A DNA stretch of 45,774 nucleotides. Source: GCA-016699975 sp964420045 (GTDB lineage: Bacteria > Patescibacteriota > Minisyncoccia > Moranbacterales > UBA1568). The position numbers and the translations under genes were made by a program. Below the pieces are notes generated by a model. It had not been told where the DNA came from and did no database searches. It saw only the letters and a list, made by a program, of their open reading frames with translations. The stretch's first letter is position 1; the number at the start of each line of letters is the position of its first letter. Shown piece by piece: positions 7,464 through 14,966 of this stretch. The stretch spans positions 1-45,774 of the forward strand of contig CAYQPQ010000007.1 in the NCBI GenBank assembly GCA_964420045.1. Direction: 5' to 3'.

Positions 7464-9167
7464 ATGAAGGTTTTTCAGGCCTATGCCTTTCTGGTGTGCG
7501 CCTTTTTGGCAAACACCCTACATGCTGCCGAACAGCAGTGTGTGACAGTGAAGCAGGGTGACGCTCTGGAGAAGATTGTCACCAACGGCTTTCACTTGAA
7601 GCGTTCGGATATTGACGCCATTGCTAAGGCAAATGGCATTGTCAATAGAGATCTCATACACGCTGGAGACAAAGTGTGCAATCGCACTGTGTCGCCGGCG
7701 GTTGCCACGAGTCAACCGGAACCCTTGAAAGCTCAAGGGAGGGAAAAAGTATCGCGGGTATCGATAGACTTGCCGGTGAAACCGGATTCGAATCCGGGTA
7801 AGGTGGCGAAACCGTATGTTCACGTGGTTCATTCTTTGGGTCTTGCCCCGTTTGCGACGGAGAGAAAGCCGGTTACATGGTCGCAGAATCTGGCGGCGCT
7901 CGAAGTGTTGGGGTATTTCAAAGCCGATGCGGAGGAAATATTGCGCAAGAAAGCCTCCGGAGAGGTGGAGATTGTGGAAATCCCATGCGGATCGATTATC
8001 CCTGAGATGATCTTTCGCGGAGGGAAAAAACTTTCCGGCGGCATCCGCATGGATTTCTGTCACGGGAAGAAGCCGGTGCAGTCCGAGTTTGCCATCAAAG
8101 CGTGTGCCGGCTCGGGGCGATGCGTTTATCAGTTTTCGATGTGTCGGAATTATTTCCCGTCATTCGCAGCTCCGGGGACCAAAGAGGAGAAAGTGCTCCC
8201 TCAGGAAGTGCCAGTTGTTCCTCCGCGCATTCGTGCGGAAGGGGAAACTCCGCCGGCGCTTCTTGAATACGAGGCAAATGCCGGTGGGTTTTGGTGGAGG
8301 AATGGACTTGCAAAAGGCAATGCCTTTTGGGGCGAAGCCTTGCTTTGGACGCCGGATGCCGGAAAAGGAATCTCTTTCGGTGCGGGCGGATACGCGAGCA
8401 GTGGCGATGGAAACTCGAAAGTCGCCGCATACTCGTGGCACGAGAGATCGTATGGCGCCCAGGTTGGTACGAAGGGTAACTCTCTCGGTCCTCCGGATGA
8501 TGAGGGGCGGAGATATCCGCGCAATTGGCAGGTGAAGGTGCGCCTCCTGAAGGATCAGGTGGAAGGAAACAATTCCGAGTCCGGCTATGCCATGAAACAG
8601 CATGGTCCGAAGCAGTGTGTCTATGGCGAATATATCGCTCAGAAAGATGCCTGGTGGACGTATGGCGTTACCGGAGAGGGATGCGTGGCGAATCATCAGT
8701 CGATCAATTCGACTTGGGTGGGAGATAAACCGCAGGATCGCGGGTCCGTTCAGTTAAATGTGTTTGCCGAACGGAGAATCACCGAGCAGACGGCGGTTCG
8801 CGGCATCTTCGGTGTCGCTCACCAGAATTGGGATGATCTCAACCTTGCTCGGGGAACGCTCGAGCTCCGCTATCGAAACAAGAAAAACGGACTTCTCATA
8901 GCTGCTGGACCAAGTGTGGCGGTTCCTGTCGGAAAGCTCCCGAAGGAATACGCCGGAGTCGCCAGGAGCAAACTGGTAACGCCGGCCGCTCTCATTCGCG
9001 TAGAGCTTGGAGGAGTGATTCGGAAAAAGGATGCAGAGAAGCGTGCTGGGAGTGTGCATCTCGCCAGCAGTCATGTGTTGATAGCAACGCATGAACAGGC
9101 GCCTCTCTTGGCTTCGAAATCAAAACCGATGAGCTCGTGGAACTCTCATGGGTTCAACAACAAGTAA
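7464..9167 (+). CDS. Secreted protein with LysM-like N-terminal domain (567 aa)
   Basis: The signal peptide (MKVFQAYAFLVCAFLANTLHA|AEQQ) is followed by a LysM-like unit (about residues 26-72). It runs from CVTVKQGDALEKIV through KANGIVNRDLIHAGDKVC, with cysteines at both ends that could form a disulphide. LysM binds N-acetylglucosamine-containing glycans such as peptidoglycan. A linker leads to a Cys-containing middle part (CGSIIPEMIF, CHGKKP, CAGSGRC). The long C-terminal half is rich in Trp, Tyr and Gly with alternating strand patterns (GGFWWRNGLAKGNAFWGEALLW; QVKVRLL; SVQLNVFAERR; GTLELRYR). That could be a secreted beta-sandwich or beta-barrel; no family is recognised. GGAGGAG Shine-Dalgarno 6 bases before the ATG. 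Confidence 0.65.
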   Translation: MKVFQAYAFLVCAFLANTLHAAEQQCVTVKQGDALEKIVTNGFHLKRSDIDAIAKANGIVNRDLIHAGDKVCNRTVSPAVATSQPEPLKAQGREKVSRVSIDLPVKPDSNPGKVAKPYVHVVHSLGLAPFATERKPVTWSQNLAALEVLGYFKADAEEILRKKASGEVEIVEIPCGSIIPEMIFRGGKKLSGGIRMDFCHGKKPVQSEFAIKACAGSGRCVYQFSMCRNYFPSFAAPGTKEEKVLPQEVPVVPPRIRAEGETPPALLEYEANAGGFWWRNGLAKGNAFWGEALLWTPDAGKGISFGAGGYASSGDGNSKVAAYSWHERSYGAQVGTKGNSLGPPDDEGRRYPRNWQVKVRLLKDQVEGNNSESGYAMKQHGPKQCVYGEYIAQKDAWWTYGVTGEGCVANHQSINSTWVGDKPQDRGSVQLNVFAERRITEQTAVRGIFGVAHQNWDDLNLARGTLELRYRNKKNGLLIAAGPSVAVPVGKLPKEYAGVARSKLVTPAALIRVELGGVIRKKDAEKRAGSVHLASSHVLIATHEQAPLLASKSKPMSSWNSHGFNNK

Positions 9168-9252
9168 GGAGAAATTCTGAATTGGGCAGTTTAACCATTT
9201 CTTGCAACTTCAAAAAACCAGTCAATGTTTTCCCGATATGCTCTGGTGGACA

Positions 9253-9305
9253 TTGACAAAAGATCTGGGCCTTGATATATCACCATTGGTGTATATCGCA
9301 GGCCC
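9253..9305 (+). promoter_or_regulatory. Promoter overlapping a strong hairpin, upstream of 9409
   Basis: TTGACA (9253-9258), 17-base spacer, TATATC (9276-9281). The -10 and spacer lie in the left arm of a hairpin: gggcct (9267-9272) pairs with aggccc (9300-9305), and gatatatcacc pairs with ggtgtatatc with one deletion. The hairpin could be the terminator of the 7464 gene or an operator; there is no T run after it. Confidence 0.6.
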
Positions 9306-9408
9306 CCTTAACGAAGATTTCAAATGTATAAAAGTACGTTTGAAGTCTTCCAGAGGCATCAGTATCGACAAGGATGTTCTTTCTCAACGAAGCAAAAAGA
9401 GGTTCAAG

Positions 9409-9822
9409 ATGAAAAAGTATACAGCTTTTTTGTTCACATTCGTATTGGTCGCTTTCAGTAGTCTTGGCAGTCAGCCGGTCTCGGCGGCCAGCTGCAGTGT
9501 GCAGGTGACGTTTCCCGGAGCGTGTACCTTATGGTACGGATACGGAAGTGGCGCAAAAGAAGTGAAAGTTCCGGGAACAATTACGCTCTCCGGTAGCCCG
9601 GACAATCCGGATAAGCCGACGCATTTCAATTGCCGGCCGGCTCCCGGGACGCAGGGTATACCGATGACGCCTGGCGGGTGGGTGTGGGTCGATGATGGTC
9701 CGTCATATTCGCTGCCGTTTATGTCAGGCGCTGTAAGTATGCCGACACGGAATTATCGCGGATTGGCATTAGGCGATGGTGCAGCTATTTCGTGCCTCGA
9801 AATGATTCCTCGCGGGAACTGA
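9409..9822 (+). CDS. Small secreted protein (137 aa), unknown
   Basis: It has a classical signal peptide (MKKYTAFLFTFVLVAFSSLGSQPVSAAS, cleavage after VSA). The mature part of ~110 residues is beta-rich and holds four cysteines (ASCSVQ, GACTLWYGYGSG, NCRPAPG, SCLEM) that could make two disulphides outside the cell. An N-terminal strand pattern with a C..C..loop reminds one of small secreted beta-sandwiches, but no family is named. The frame is open 69 codons further up, but the signal peptide and the AGAGGT Shine-Dalgarno 8 bases upstream fix the start. It belongs to the SD-led secreted-protein group at 6564-9822 and has its own promoter at 9253. Confidence 0.65.
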   Translation: MKKYTAFLFTFVLVAFSSLGSQPVSAASCSVQVTFPGACTLWYGYGSGAKEVKVPGTITLSGSPDNPDKPTHFNCRPAPGTQGIPMTPGGWVWVDDGPSYSLPFMSGAVSMPTRNYRGLALGDGAAISCLEMIPRGN

Positions 9823-9842
9823 GCGTAACCCGCTTTCTCATG

Positions 9843-9883
9843 CAAGCTCTGGAACCCAGTGTGGTTTTAGAGCTTGATTTTTT
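9843..9883 (+). terminator. Intrinsic terminator after the 137-aa gene
   Basis: Arms caagctct (9843-9850) and agagcttg (9869-9876), then attttttt-like T run. A TATAAT box (9885-9890) directly follows, which may be the -10 of the next gene with only a weak -35. Confidence 0.75.
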
Positions 9884-9930
9884 ATATAATATGTGCTATT
9901 GTATTCAGTTGGAAAATAGTGTGAAGAAGT

Positions 9931-11424
9931 ATGGTCAATACAGCTGATTCTTCAAGGATGCGCCTCTTGTCTCGCGAGACCGTTGCGGCGGTTCTTACTA
10001 TTGGATTGCTTTCCGCTTCTCTCCTTTTTGGGTTAGTGTTTGGATTTTCGGTAGCGATGTTTCTTGTATCCGGGCTGGTAGCGGGAGTTGTTTCGTTTCT
10101 GTTTCCGCGTTCGGGTATCTATGCAACGCTCTTTCTTTTACTTGTTTTCGAGCGTTTCTATACACTTCAGCCGTTCCTAGTTGGGAAGGACATCTATCAT
10201 ATTTATCCTCTCGATATCGTTGTCGGTGCTATTTTCTTTCGGATGCTTCTGGAAATACTGAGTGGAAATATGCGAATTCGGCTGACGATGCCGATCGGGT
10301 TTCTGTTGGCATTCTTTGTGTACGCTTCGCTTCGCTTTGGAATCGATATCTTGAGCGTGGGTGATCGGAGTCTCTCGACCGCTTTCAGTACCTGGAAGAA
10401 CTACGTGTTCTATGGGGGTATTTCCATTTTTGTCGCTATGCTCTTTCAGGAGAAAGAGCACCTTGTTCGGTTTGCAAAATTCTTCTCGGCGGGTGTGCTG
10501 GCGATAATGATTTTCCTTGTTATCGGAATTGTGCGGGGTGAAGGGTTGTGGACCGAATACACGCCGCTCTCCACATCGGGACACCGAATACTCGCTTTTC
10601 CGCACGCGTTTTATTTTTCTGTGGCATTTCTTGTAGGCACAACGCTTTTTGCTTTTCTGATAGAACGGTTGAAAGGCGTGTGGAAGGGGCTTTTCCTGAT
10701 AGCATATCCGATGTTTTTGGTGGGTATGCTCGGATCTCTGATGCGCCATCTCTGGCTGGGGATCTTTGTCGCTCTTGTTACCAGTCTCGTGCTTTTTCGA
10801 AAGACAATTCTCTTGTCGATTACACGTGTTTCGAAGTATTACCTGCTTGTTATTTTGCTTTCTGCGTCGTTCGCGTTTACGGTATTTTTGGTATCTTCTT
10901 CGATGGCGCCGTTGGCAAGCACGGGCGGTGAAGCATTCAGAGTATTTGCGGAGCGTCTCGTATCTTTGGGCAATGCGGAAGACACAAGTATTGCTTGGCG
11001 CGGCGTTGTCTGGAAAAGTGCGCTTACTGAGTTTTCAGAGAATCCTCTTTTCGGTATCGGATTCGGCAATCGCGTCTCTGTTGAAATGGACGGGTATCGG
11101 GATTATGTGGAGATACGAAACATGCACAATTCATGGTTTGCGCTCCTGGTGCAGACGGGTATTCTGGGATTCTCTCTTTTTCTATTTTTTGTGGGGAGTC
11201 TTCTGCTTCGAGGTATACAGGTGTTTCGCAGATTGTCCGATACTAGTTTCTTGAGATTGGCAAGCGTGCCGTTGGTGACCATTCTCATATTTTGCTCGGC
11301 TGTATTTCTCTCGCAGCCCTATCTTGAAACAAATCTCCTATCTCTTGTATTTTGGCTGAGCGCCGGGCTGCTTCTTGCGGTGGAGAGTATTTTTCGTCGA
11401 GACACGCAATTGGAACGGTTATGA
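9931..11424 (+). CDS. O-antigen ligase/polymerase (Wzy/WaaL)-family membrane protein
   Basis: Integral membrane protein of 497 residues with about 12 hydrophobic helices. The family signature sits in the large loop near residues 355-400: WRGVVWKSALTEFSENPLFGIGFGN, then MHNSWFALLVQTGILGF. This is the Wzy_C pattern, in which an Arg and the H-N-x-x-L/W core handle an undecaprenyl-linked donor. It either polymerises repeat units or transfers the finished glycan to an acceptor; sequence alone does not decide which. Its stop overlaps the next glycosyltransferase start (ATGA), so the two are translationally coupled. Wzz-like proteins flank the cluster at 5632 and 16169. Confidence 0.88.
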   Translation: MVNTADSSRMRLLSRETVAAVLTIGLLSASLLFGLVFGFSVAMFLVSGLVAGVVSFLFPRSGIYATLFLLLVFERFYTLQPFLVGKDIYHIYPLDIVVGAIFFRMLLEILSGNMRIRLTMPIGFLLAFFVYASLRFGIDILSVGDRSLSTAFSTWKNYVFYGGISIFVAMLFQEKEHLVRFAKFFSAGVLAIMIFLVIGIVRGEGLWTEYTPLSTSGHRILAFPHAFYFSVAFLVGTTLFAFLIERLKGVWKGLFLIAYPMFLVGMLGSLMRHLWLGIFVALVTSLVLFRKTILLSITRVSKYYLLVILLSASFAFTVFLVSSSMAPLASTGGEAFRVFAERLVSLGNAEDTSIAWRGVVWKSALTEFSENPLFGIGFGNRVSVEMDGYRDYVEIRNMHNSWFALLVQTGILGFSLFLFFVGSLLLRGIQVFRRLSDTSFLRLASVPLVTILIFCSAVFLSQPYLETNLLSLVFWLSAGLLLAVESIFRRDTQLERL

Positions 11425-12641
11425 AGATTCTCGAAGTAAACAAATTCTTCTATCTGCGAAGAGGTGCTGAACGGCACTTTATCGACCTTGTTCACCTGCT
11501 TGAAGAACGTGGCAATGAGGTGGCTGTTTTTGCTATGGCGCATCCGGAGAATATCGATTCTCCATATTCGAAGTTCTTTCCATCGTATGTCGGTTTTAAT
11601 GAAAACGACTCCACAATCTTCCAACGGTTGAAGGGGATATTGCGTTTGTGGTCAATAGGAAATCAGAGAAAAATGGAATTGTTGCTTGAGAAATTTCACC
11701 CGGATGTGGTGCATATACACAATATCTACCACCAGCTTTCGCCATCGATTCTCGCACCCATAAAGAAACGAGGCATCCCGATCGTTATGACGGTGCATGA
11801 TTATCACCTCGTCTCTCCGGACAAAGACCGTTCATTGCGAAATCTTTGTGGGGAGTGGTCTCAGTTTTTGTTTGACACGAAATTTTCTTTTTCGAAACGT
11901 CTGATCCTTTTGCTGAAATTTCTGCTTGAGAAGCAATTTCGTTTGTACGATCGATTTGTCGATGTCTATATCGTTCCAAGCAAGTACCTTGCCGATATTC
12001 TTATTGAATCTGGAATTGCTCGAGAGAAGGTAACGGTTTTTCCGCATTTTGTGTCTTCATTGCGAAGTGCCGTGTCCAATTCAAATGATTCAAGTGGAAA
12101 TAGAGCAATGTTATCGGGAAATGAGAAGGGAAGTGACTACGCGCTCTACCTTGGCGCTGTGTCGGAAGACAAGGGCGTGAATGACATTGCGGGGATATTT
12201 GATCGGCTGAAATTTCCTTTGATTGTCGCCGGAGCGGAAGAGAATGGATTTCGTCCATTGAAGAGCAAATTCGTTTCATTTGTCGGAAGGAAATCCAAGC
12301 AAGAAGTGCAGGCACTTCTTGAGGGCGCGAAATGCGTGGTGAGCGGTTCTCGACTTGAAGAAACTTTTGGACTGGTTGCGCTCGAAGCGATTTCTGCGGG
12401 GAAGCCGTTCTTCGGAATGAACGTTGGAGCGTATCCGGAAATTATACGGCAAGGTCGTGATGGATTTCTCGGAAAGGATATATCGGAGCTGGAACTCGGT
12501 ATACAAAAGTACCTCTCGGGTGAGCTGAAGATGGATTCAGGTGAAACGCTGCGGCATCGGGCGGAACGAGAGTTTGATTCGACTCGGTATGGAGATCGCA
12601 TTCTTGCTCTTTTTCGCTCTCTTGCGGATCGAAAGAAATGA
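11421..12641 (+). CDS. GT4-family glycosyltransferase
   Basis: Cytoplasmic GT-B glycosyltransferase of 406 residues. The N-terminal acceptor domain starts MKILEVNKFFYLRRGAERH, the usual 'xGGxE' type loop of this family. HPDVVHIHNIYHQLSP and MTVHDYHLVSPD follow in the middle. The C-terminal donor domain has YLGAVSEDKGVNDIAGIF and the E-x7-E region SRLEETFGLVALEAISAGKP that binds the nucleotide-sugar. The retaining mechanism is a family property. Sugar and acceptor cannot be read from sequence. The start overlaps the stop of the ligase-like gene (ATGA, 11421-11424), so it belongs to the same operon. Confidence 0.92.
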   Translation: MKILEVNKFFYLRRGAERHFIDLVHLLEERGNEVAVFAMAHPENIDSPYSKFFPSYVGFNENDSTIFQRLKGILRLWSIGNQRKMELLLEKFHPDVVHIHNIYHQLSPSILAPIKKRGIPIVMTVHDYHLVSPDKDRSLRNLCGEWSQFLFDTKFSFSKRLILLLKFLLEKQFRLYDRFVDVYIVPSKYLADILIESGIAREKVTVFPHFVSSLRSAVSNSNDSSGNRAMLSGNEKGSDYALYLGAVSEDKGVNDIAGIFDRLKFPLIVAGAEENGFRPLKSKFVSFVGRKSKQEVQALLEGAKCVVSGSRLEETFGLVALEAISAGKPFFGMNVGAYPEIIRQGRDGFLGKDISELELGIQKYLSGELKMDSGETLRHRAEREFDSTRYGDRILALFRSLADRKK

Positions 12642-12694
12642 GTGGCGAAATACAATTGGCGAGCCTGTCTTTCAATCTGAATACTGATGTATAT

Positions 12695-12730
12695 AAAAAA
12701 TCCCCCGACCTCTCAAAGAGAGATTGGGGG
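12695..12730 (-). terminator. Terminator of the minus-strand gene 12752-13720
   Basis: Read on the minus strand, a stem of ccccc...ggggg (12702-12706 with 12726-12730) extends inward with G-U pairs and is followed by TTTTTT (complement of 12695-12700). It lies 21 bases past the stop codon of the minus gene, and between it and the convergent GT4 gene. Confidence 0.75.
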
Positions 12731-12751
12731 CAGCCATTTCTTGGCAGTTAT

Positions 12752-13720
12752 TTATTCGACAGAGAAGAGTCCATTCTTCTTATCGACGTGAATGCGACTG
12801 TCGGGGAAATCGAAGCCCTCTATGTTGAGCCAGAGGAAACTTCCATCCTGAAGCGTCGTCTGTGATCCAGCGGCCAGACAAGAGAATTGCATCCACTCCT
12901 GCCGAGGAACGTTTTGCAGTGGGAAATCCACATGGATATATCCGCGGTCGTCTACGGTGAGTTGCGCGCGAACCGTTGCGTGAGGTTCCCATCCGGTCGA
13001 ACCGGCATTAAGGGCGCAGTCCTTGATCTCAAACGACCGCGTGCCATATCGCTCGCTACCCTTTAACACCAAGGCACTCATGACGTCGCTATTAAAAGCG
13101 AAGCGGAGTGACCCATCATCCATGATGGAAACCTGTGGGCGAACCGGATTGCCGTATGAGGCGAGTCCGGGATAGAGCGACGTTTCGTCGCTTGGGTTCA
13201 TGTGCCAAGCGGAGGCGCCTGTTTCCACATCGAGCGGAGATGCCCACCAATCGGCATTGAAAGCGGCAAGGACGAGCTCGTCCGAGTCGGGGCAGTGGAA
13301 TGACATACTCCAGTATCCGGCGCCTTCCTGCGGTGTTGACGGGATAACCAGCGTGTGTTCCGCCGTATCCCGAACGACGATCCGAGCGGTCCCATTTGTC
13401 CCGTTCCAGCCAGTCCAGTTTGAGAAGAAGAACATCTCGCGCGGAGCGCACCCTTCGAGGGTTCGGTCCGTCGGCGGGATAATTCCATTGGCAAACACTT
13501 CCTCGAGACTGCCGTAGCGGACAATTTGCCCGCCGATTTCCGGCGAAATATCGCCGACGCAGTGGTCTGTGAGACCGTTGCTGACCGCTTGGCAGTTTGT
13601 GTACTGCGACTGTGTCGTTTGGGTCTTGGAAGCCGGTTGCATGGCTTGGGCAGTCGCAGTGGAAACGGAAATGCTCCAGGTAATGACAGTAATGAAAAGA
13701 ACCAATCTGCTGATTTTCAT
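12752..13720 (-). CDS. Secreted protein of unknown family (322 aa)
   Basis: Signal peptide MKISRLVLFITVITWSISVSTATAQA, then a mature part without recognised domains. Features visible: Trp/Asn/Gly-rich beta segments (FFFSNWTGWNGTNGTARIVV), seven or so cysteines in the mature chain (CQAVSNG, HCVGD, GCAPRE, HCPDSD, DCALN, SCLAAG), and a C-terminal strand-rich part. The content suggests an extracellular disulphide-bonded beta-protein. It is the only minus-strand gene inside the glycan region and has its own promoter (13770-13798), an SD (GGAGGAG) and a terminator. It is thus an autonomous insertion rather than part of the glycan operon. Start: ATG at 13720 because of signal peptide and SD; the frame is open 16 codons further up. 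Confidence 0.65.
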   Translation of the reverse strand: MKISRLVLFITVITWSISVSTATAQAMQPASKTQTTQSQYTNCQAVSNGLTDHCVGDISPEIGGQIVRYGSLEEVFANGIIPPTDRTLEGCAPREMFFFSNWTGWNGTNGTARIVVRDTAEHTLVIPSTPQEGAGYWSMSFHCPDSDELVLAAFNADWWASPLDVETGASAWHMNPSDETSLYPGLASYGNPVRPQVSIMDDGSLRFAFNSDVMSALVLKGSERYGTRSFEIKDCALNAGSTGWEPHATVRAQLTVDDRGYIHVDFPLQNVPRQEWMQFSCLAAGSQTTLQDGSFLWLNIEGFDFPDSRIHVDKKNGLFSVE

Positions 13721-13722
13721 TG

Positions 13723-13740
13723 CACTCCTCCTTCGGAGTG
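13723..13740 (-). promoter_or_regulatory. Hairpin covering the ribosome binding site of the 322-aa gene
   Basis: In the mRNA, cactcc and ggagtg form a 6-bp stem around the loop gaagga, directly before the start codon. The SD AAGGAGGAG lies half in loop, half in the 3' arm, so folding would partly hide it. Confidence 0.55.
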
Positions 13741-13769
13741 GTGACGATACGCGAAAGTCGTATCTCACC

Positions 13770-13798
13770 TGTATAATGCAATATCATTATTTTGTCAA
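13770..13798 (-). promoter_or_regulatory. Promoter of the 322-aa secreted-protein gene
   Basis: On the minus strand: TTGACA (13798-13793), 17-base spacer, TATACA (13775-13770). The leader of about 45 bases carries a gatacg/cgtatc hairpin and the SD hairpin. Confidence 0.75.
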
Positions 13799-13818
13799 GT
13801 CAAAACACCCCTTTCATA

Positions 13819-13847
13819 TTGACAGAATCTCTCAATTTTGCTAGCAT
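13819..13847 (+). promoter_or_regulatory. Promoter of the beta-helix gene
   Basis: TTGACA (13819-13824), 17-base spacer, TAGCAT (13842-13847), 20 bases before the start codon. It is divergent from the minus-strand promoter 20 bases away, so both may share regulators. Confidence 0.75.
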
Positions 13848-13867
13848 ACAGTGTTAATTTTTAGGGC

Positions 13868-14836
13868 ATGAATATGTCGATATTGATCGGAAAAATAGGG
13901 AAAAACAGCCTTTTTCAAGAAGGTGTTTTGGGAGTGTTTCTTTTGGCGCTTGTTATTGTGCCTTTCATGTCTTTTGCCGGAGGTTCTCATAAGATGTATG
14001 TCGACGCACATGCATCCGGTTCGGAAGATGGCTCATCGGCGCATCCGTATCAGACCATTTCCGAAGCACTGAAACATGCGGATGATGGTGATGAAATTCA
14101 TATTCTCCCAGGGAAATATGAGGATAATCTCGATATTCCAAAAGGTGTTGAATTGTATGGAAGTGGAAAAGATGAGGTGATCATCGAGGCTGAAAAAGGG
14201 AGTCGATCGGTTGCCATTATGCGACACAAGTCTAAAATAGACGGCGTGACGCTGAAAGGTGGGAAATATGGCGTCTGGGTAAAGAAAGATGCTCGCGTGT
14301 CTATTGTGAATTGCGATATTCGAAAAAACGACGAAGACGGAATCTATGCCGAGAGCGCTCCGGTTTCGGACAAATATGCACTGAATATTTCAGATTCGGA
14401 AATTGAGTACAATGGACGAAACGGAATCTTTTCCCAGAAACGGCGAGTCGTTCTCGTGAATAATGAGATTCAGCAGAACAAGAGCGACGGGTTGGAACTT
14501 GCTGCCGGATCAAGCTCGTGGATGGACGACAATGTTGTGAGTAAAAACTGCGGATCGGGTATGCGTCTTACGCTGGATGGATCGAATATCTACGCTGCGA
14601 GCAAGAACTCGATCCATTCGAACGGTCGTGAAGGCATGGAGGTAAACGCTTTTGGGGGACAGGGAACTATCAATGTTAAGAAATCTCGAATAGCGGAAAA
14701 TAACCGTTACGGCATTGCTCGTGTGCAGCGATTGAATTTCTCTTCTTCTCTTTGGAACGGTCTTGTAGTTGAAGGAAACAATACTTTCTTTGGGAATGGT
14801 TTTGGGGATGTCTCTTCGGTTATTCGCGGATTTTAA
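13868..14836 (+). CDS. Secreted right-handed beta-helix protein
   Basis: Predicted exported protein of 322 residues. An N-terminal signal/anchor segment (GVLGVFLLALVIVPFMSFAGG) is followed by the DUF1565-like opening of parallel beta-helix proteins (MYVDAHASGSEDGSSAHPYQTISEALKHADDGDEIHILPGKYEDNLDIP). Solenoid coils of 20-25 residues then recur, with patterns such as VSIVNCDIRKNDEDGIYAE, LNISDSEIEYNGRNGIFSQ, VVLVNNEIQQNKSDGLELA. This fold typically binds or cleaves polysaccharides; no lyase catalytic triad can be assigned. Placement between glycosyltransferase genes suggests a role on the surface glycan. No clear SD. Confidence 0.85.
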   Translation: MNMSILIGKIGKNSLFQEGVLGVFLLALVIVPFMSFAGGSHKMYVDAHASGSEDGSSAHPYQTISEALKHADDGDEIHILPGKYEDNLDIPKGVELYGSGKDEVIIEAEKGSRSVAIMRHKSKIDGVTLKGGKYGVWVKKDARVSIVNCDIRKNDEDGIYAESAPVSDKYALNISDSEIEYNGRNGIFSQKRRVVLVNNEIQQNKSDGLELAAGSSSWMDDNVVSKNCGSGMRLTLDGSNIYAASKNSIHSNGREGMEVNAFGGQGTINVKKSRIAENNRYGIARVQRLNFSSSLWNGLVVEGNNTFFGNGFGDVSSVIRGF

Positions 14837-14966
14837 GGAATCGACCTTTCAAGAACGTGGAGGGGAATTGGCGGGAAATAATTCTTGCAGTCTCTTGCGT
14901 TGATAGCCGGTGTTCTTTCAAAAAAATATAAAAACAAAAGGGAGCATTCTCTAACGAATTGCCTGT

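Noticed and set aside
9202..9408. Upstream extension of the 137-aa secreted protein
   Set aside because: It crosses the promoter-hairpin; signal peptide and SD place the start at 9409.
12638..12865. 75-codon plus-strand frame starting in the stop of the GT4 gene
   Set aside because: It runs through the minus-strand gene's terminator and antisense to its 3' end, has no SD or recognisable composition, and is best explained as a shadow.
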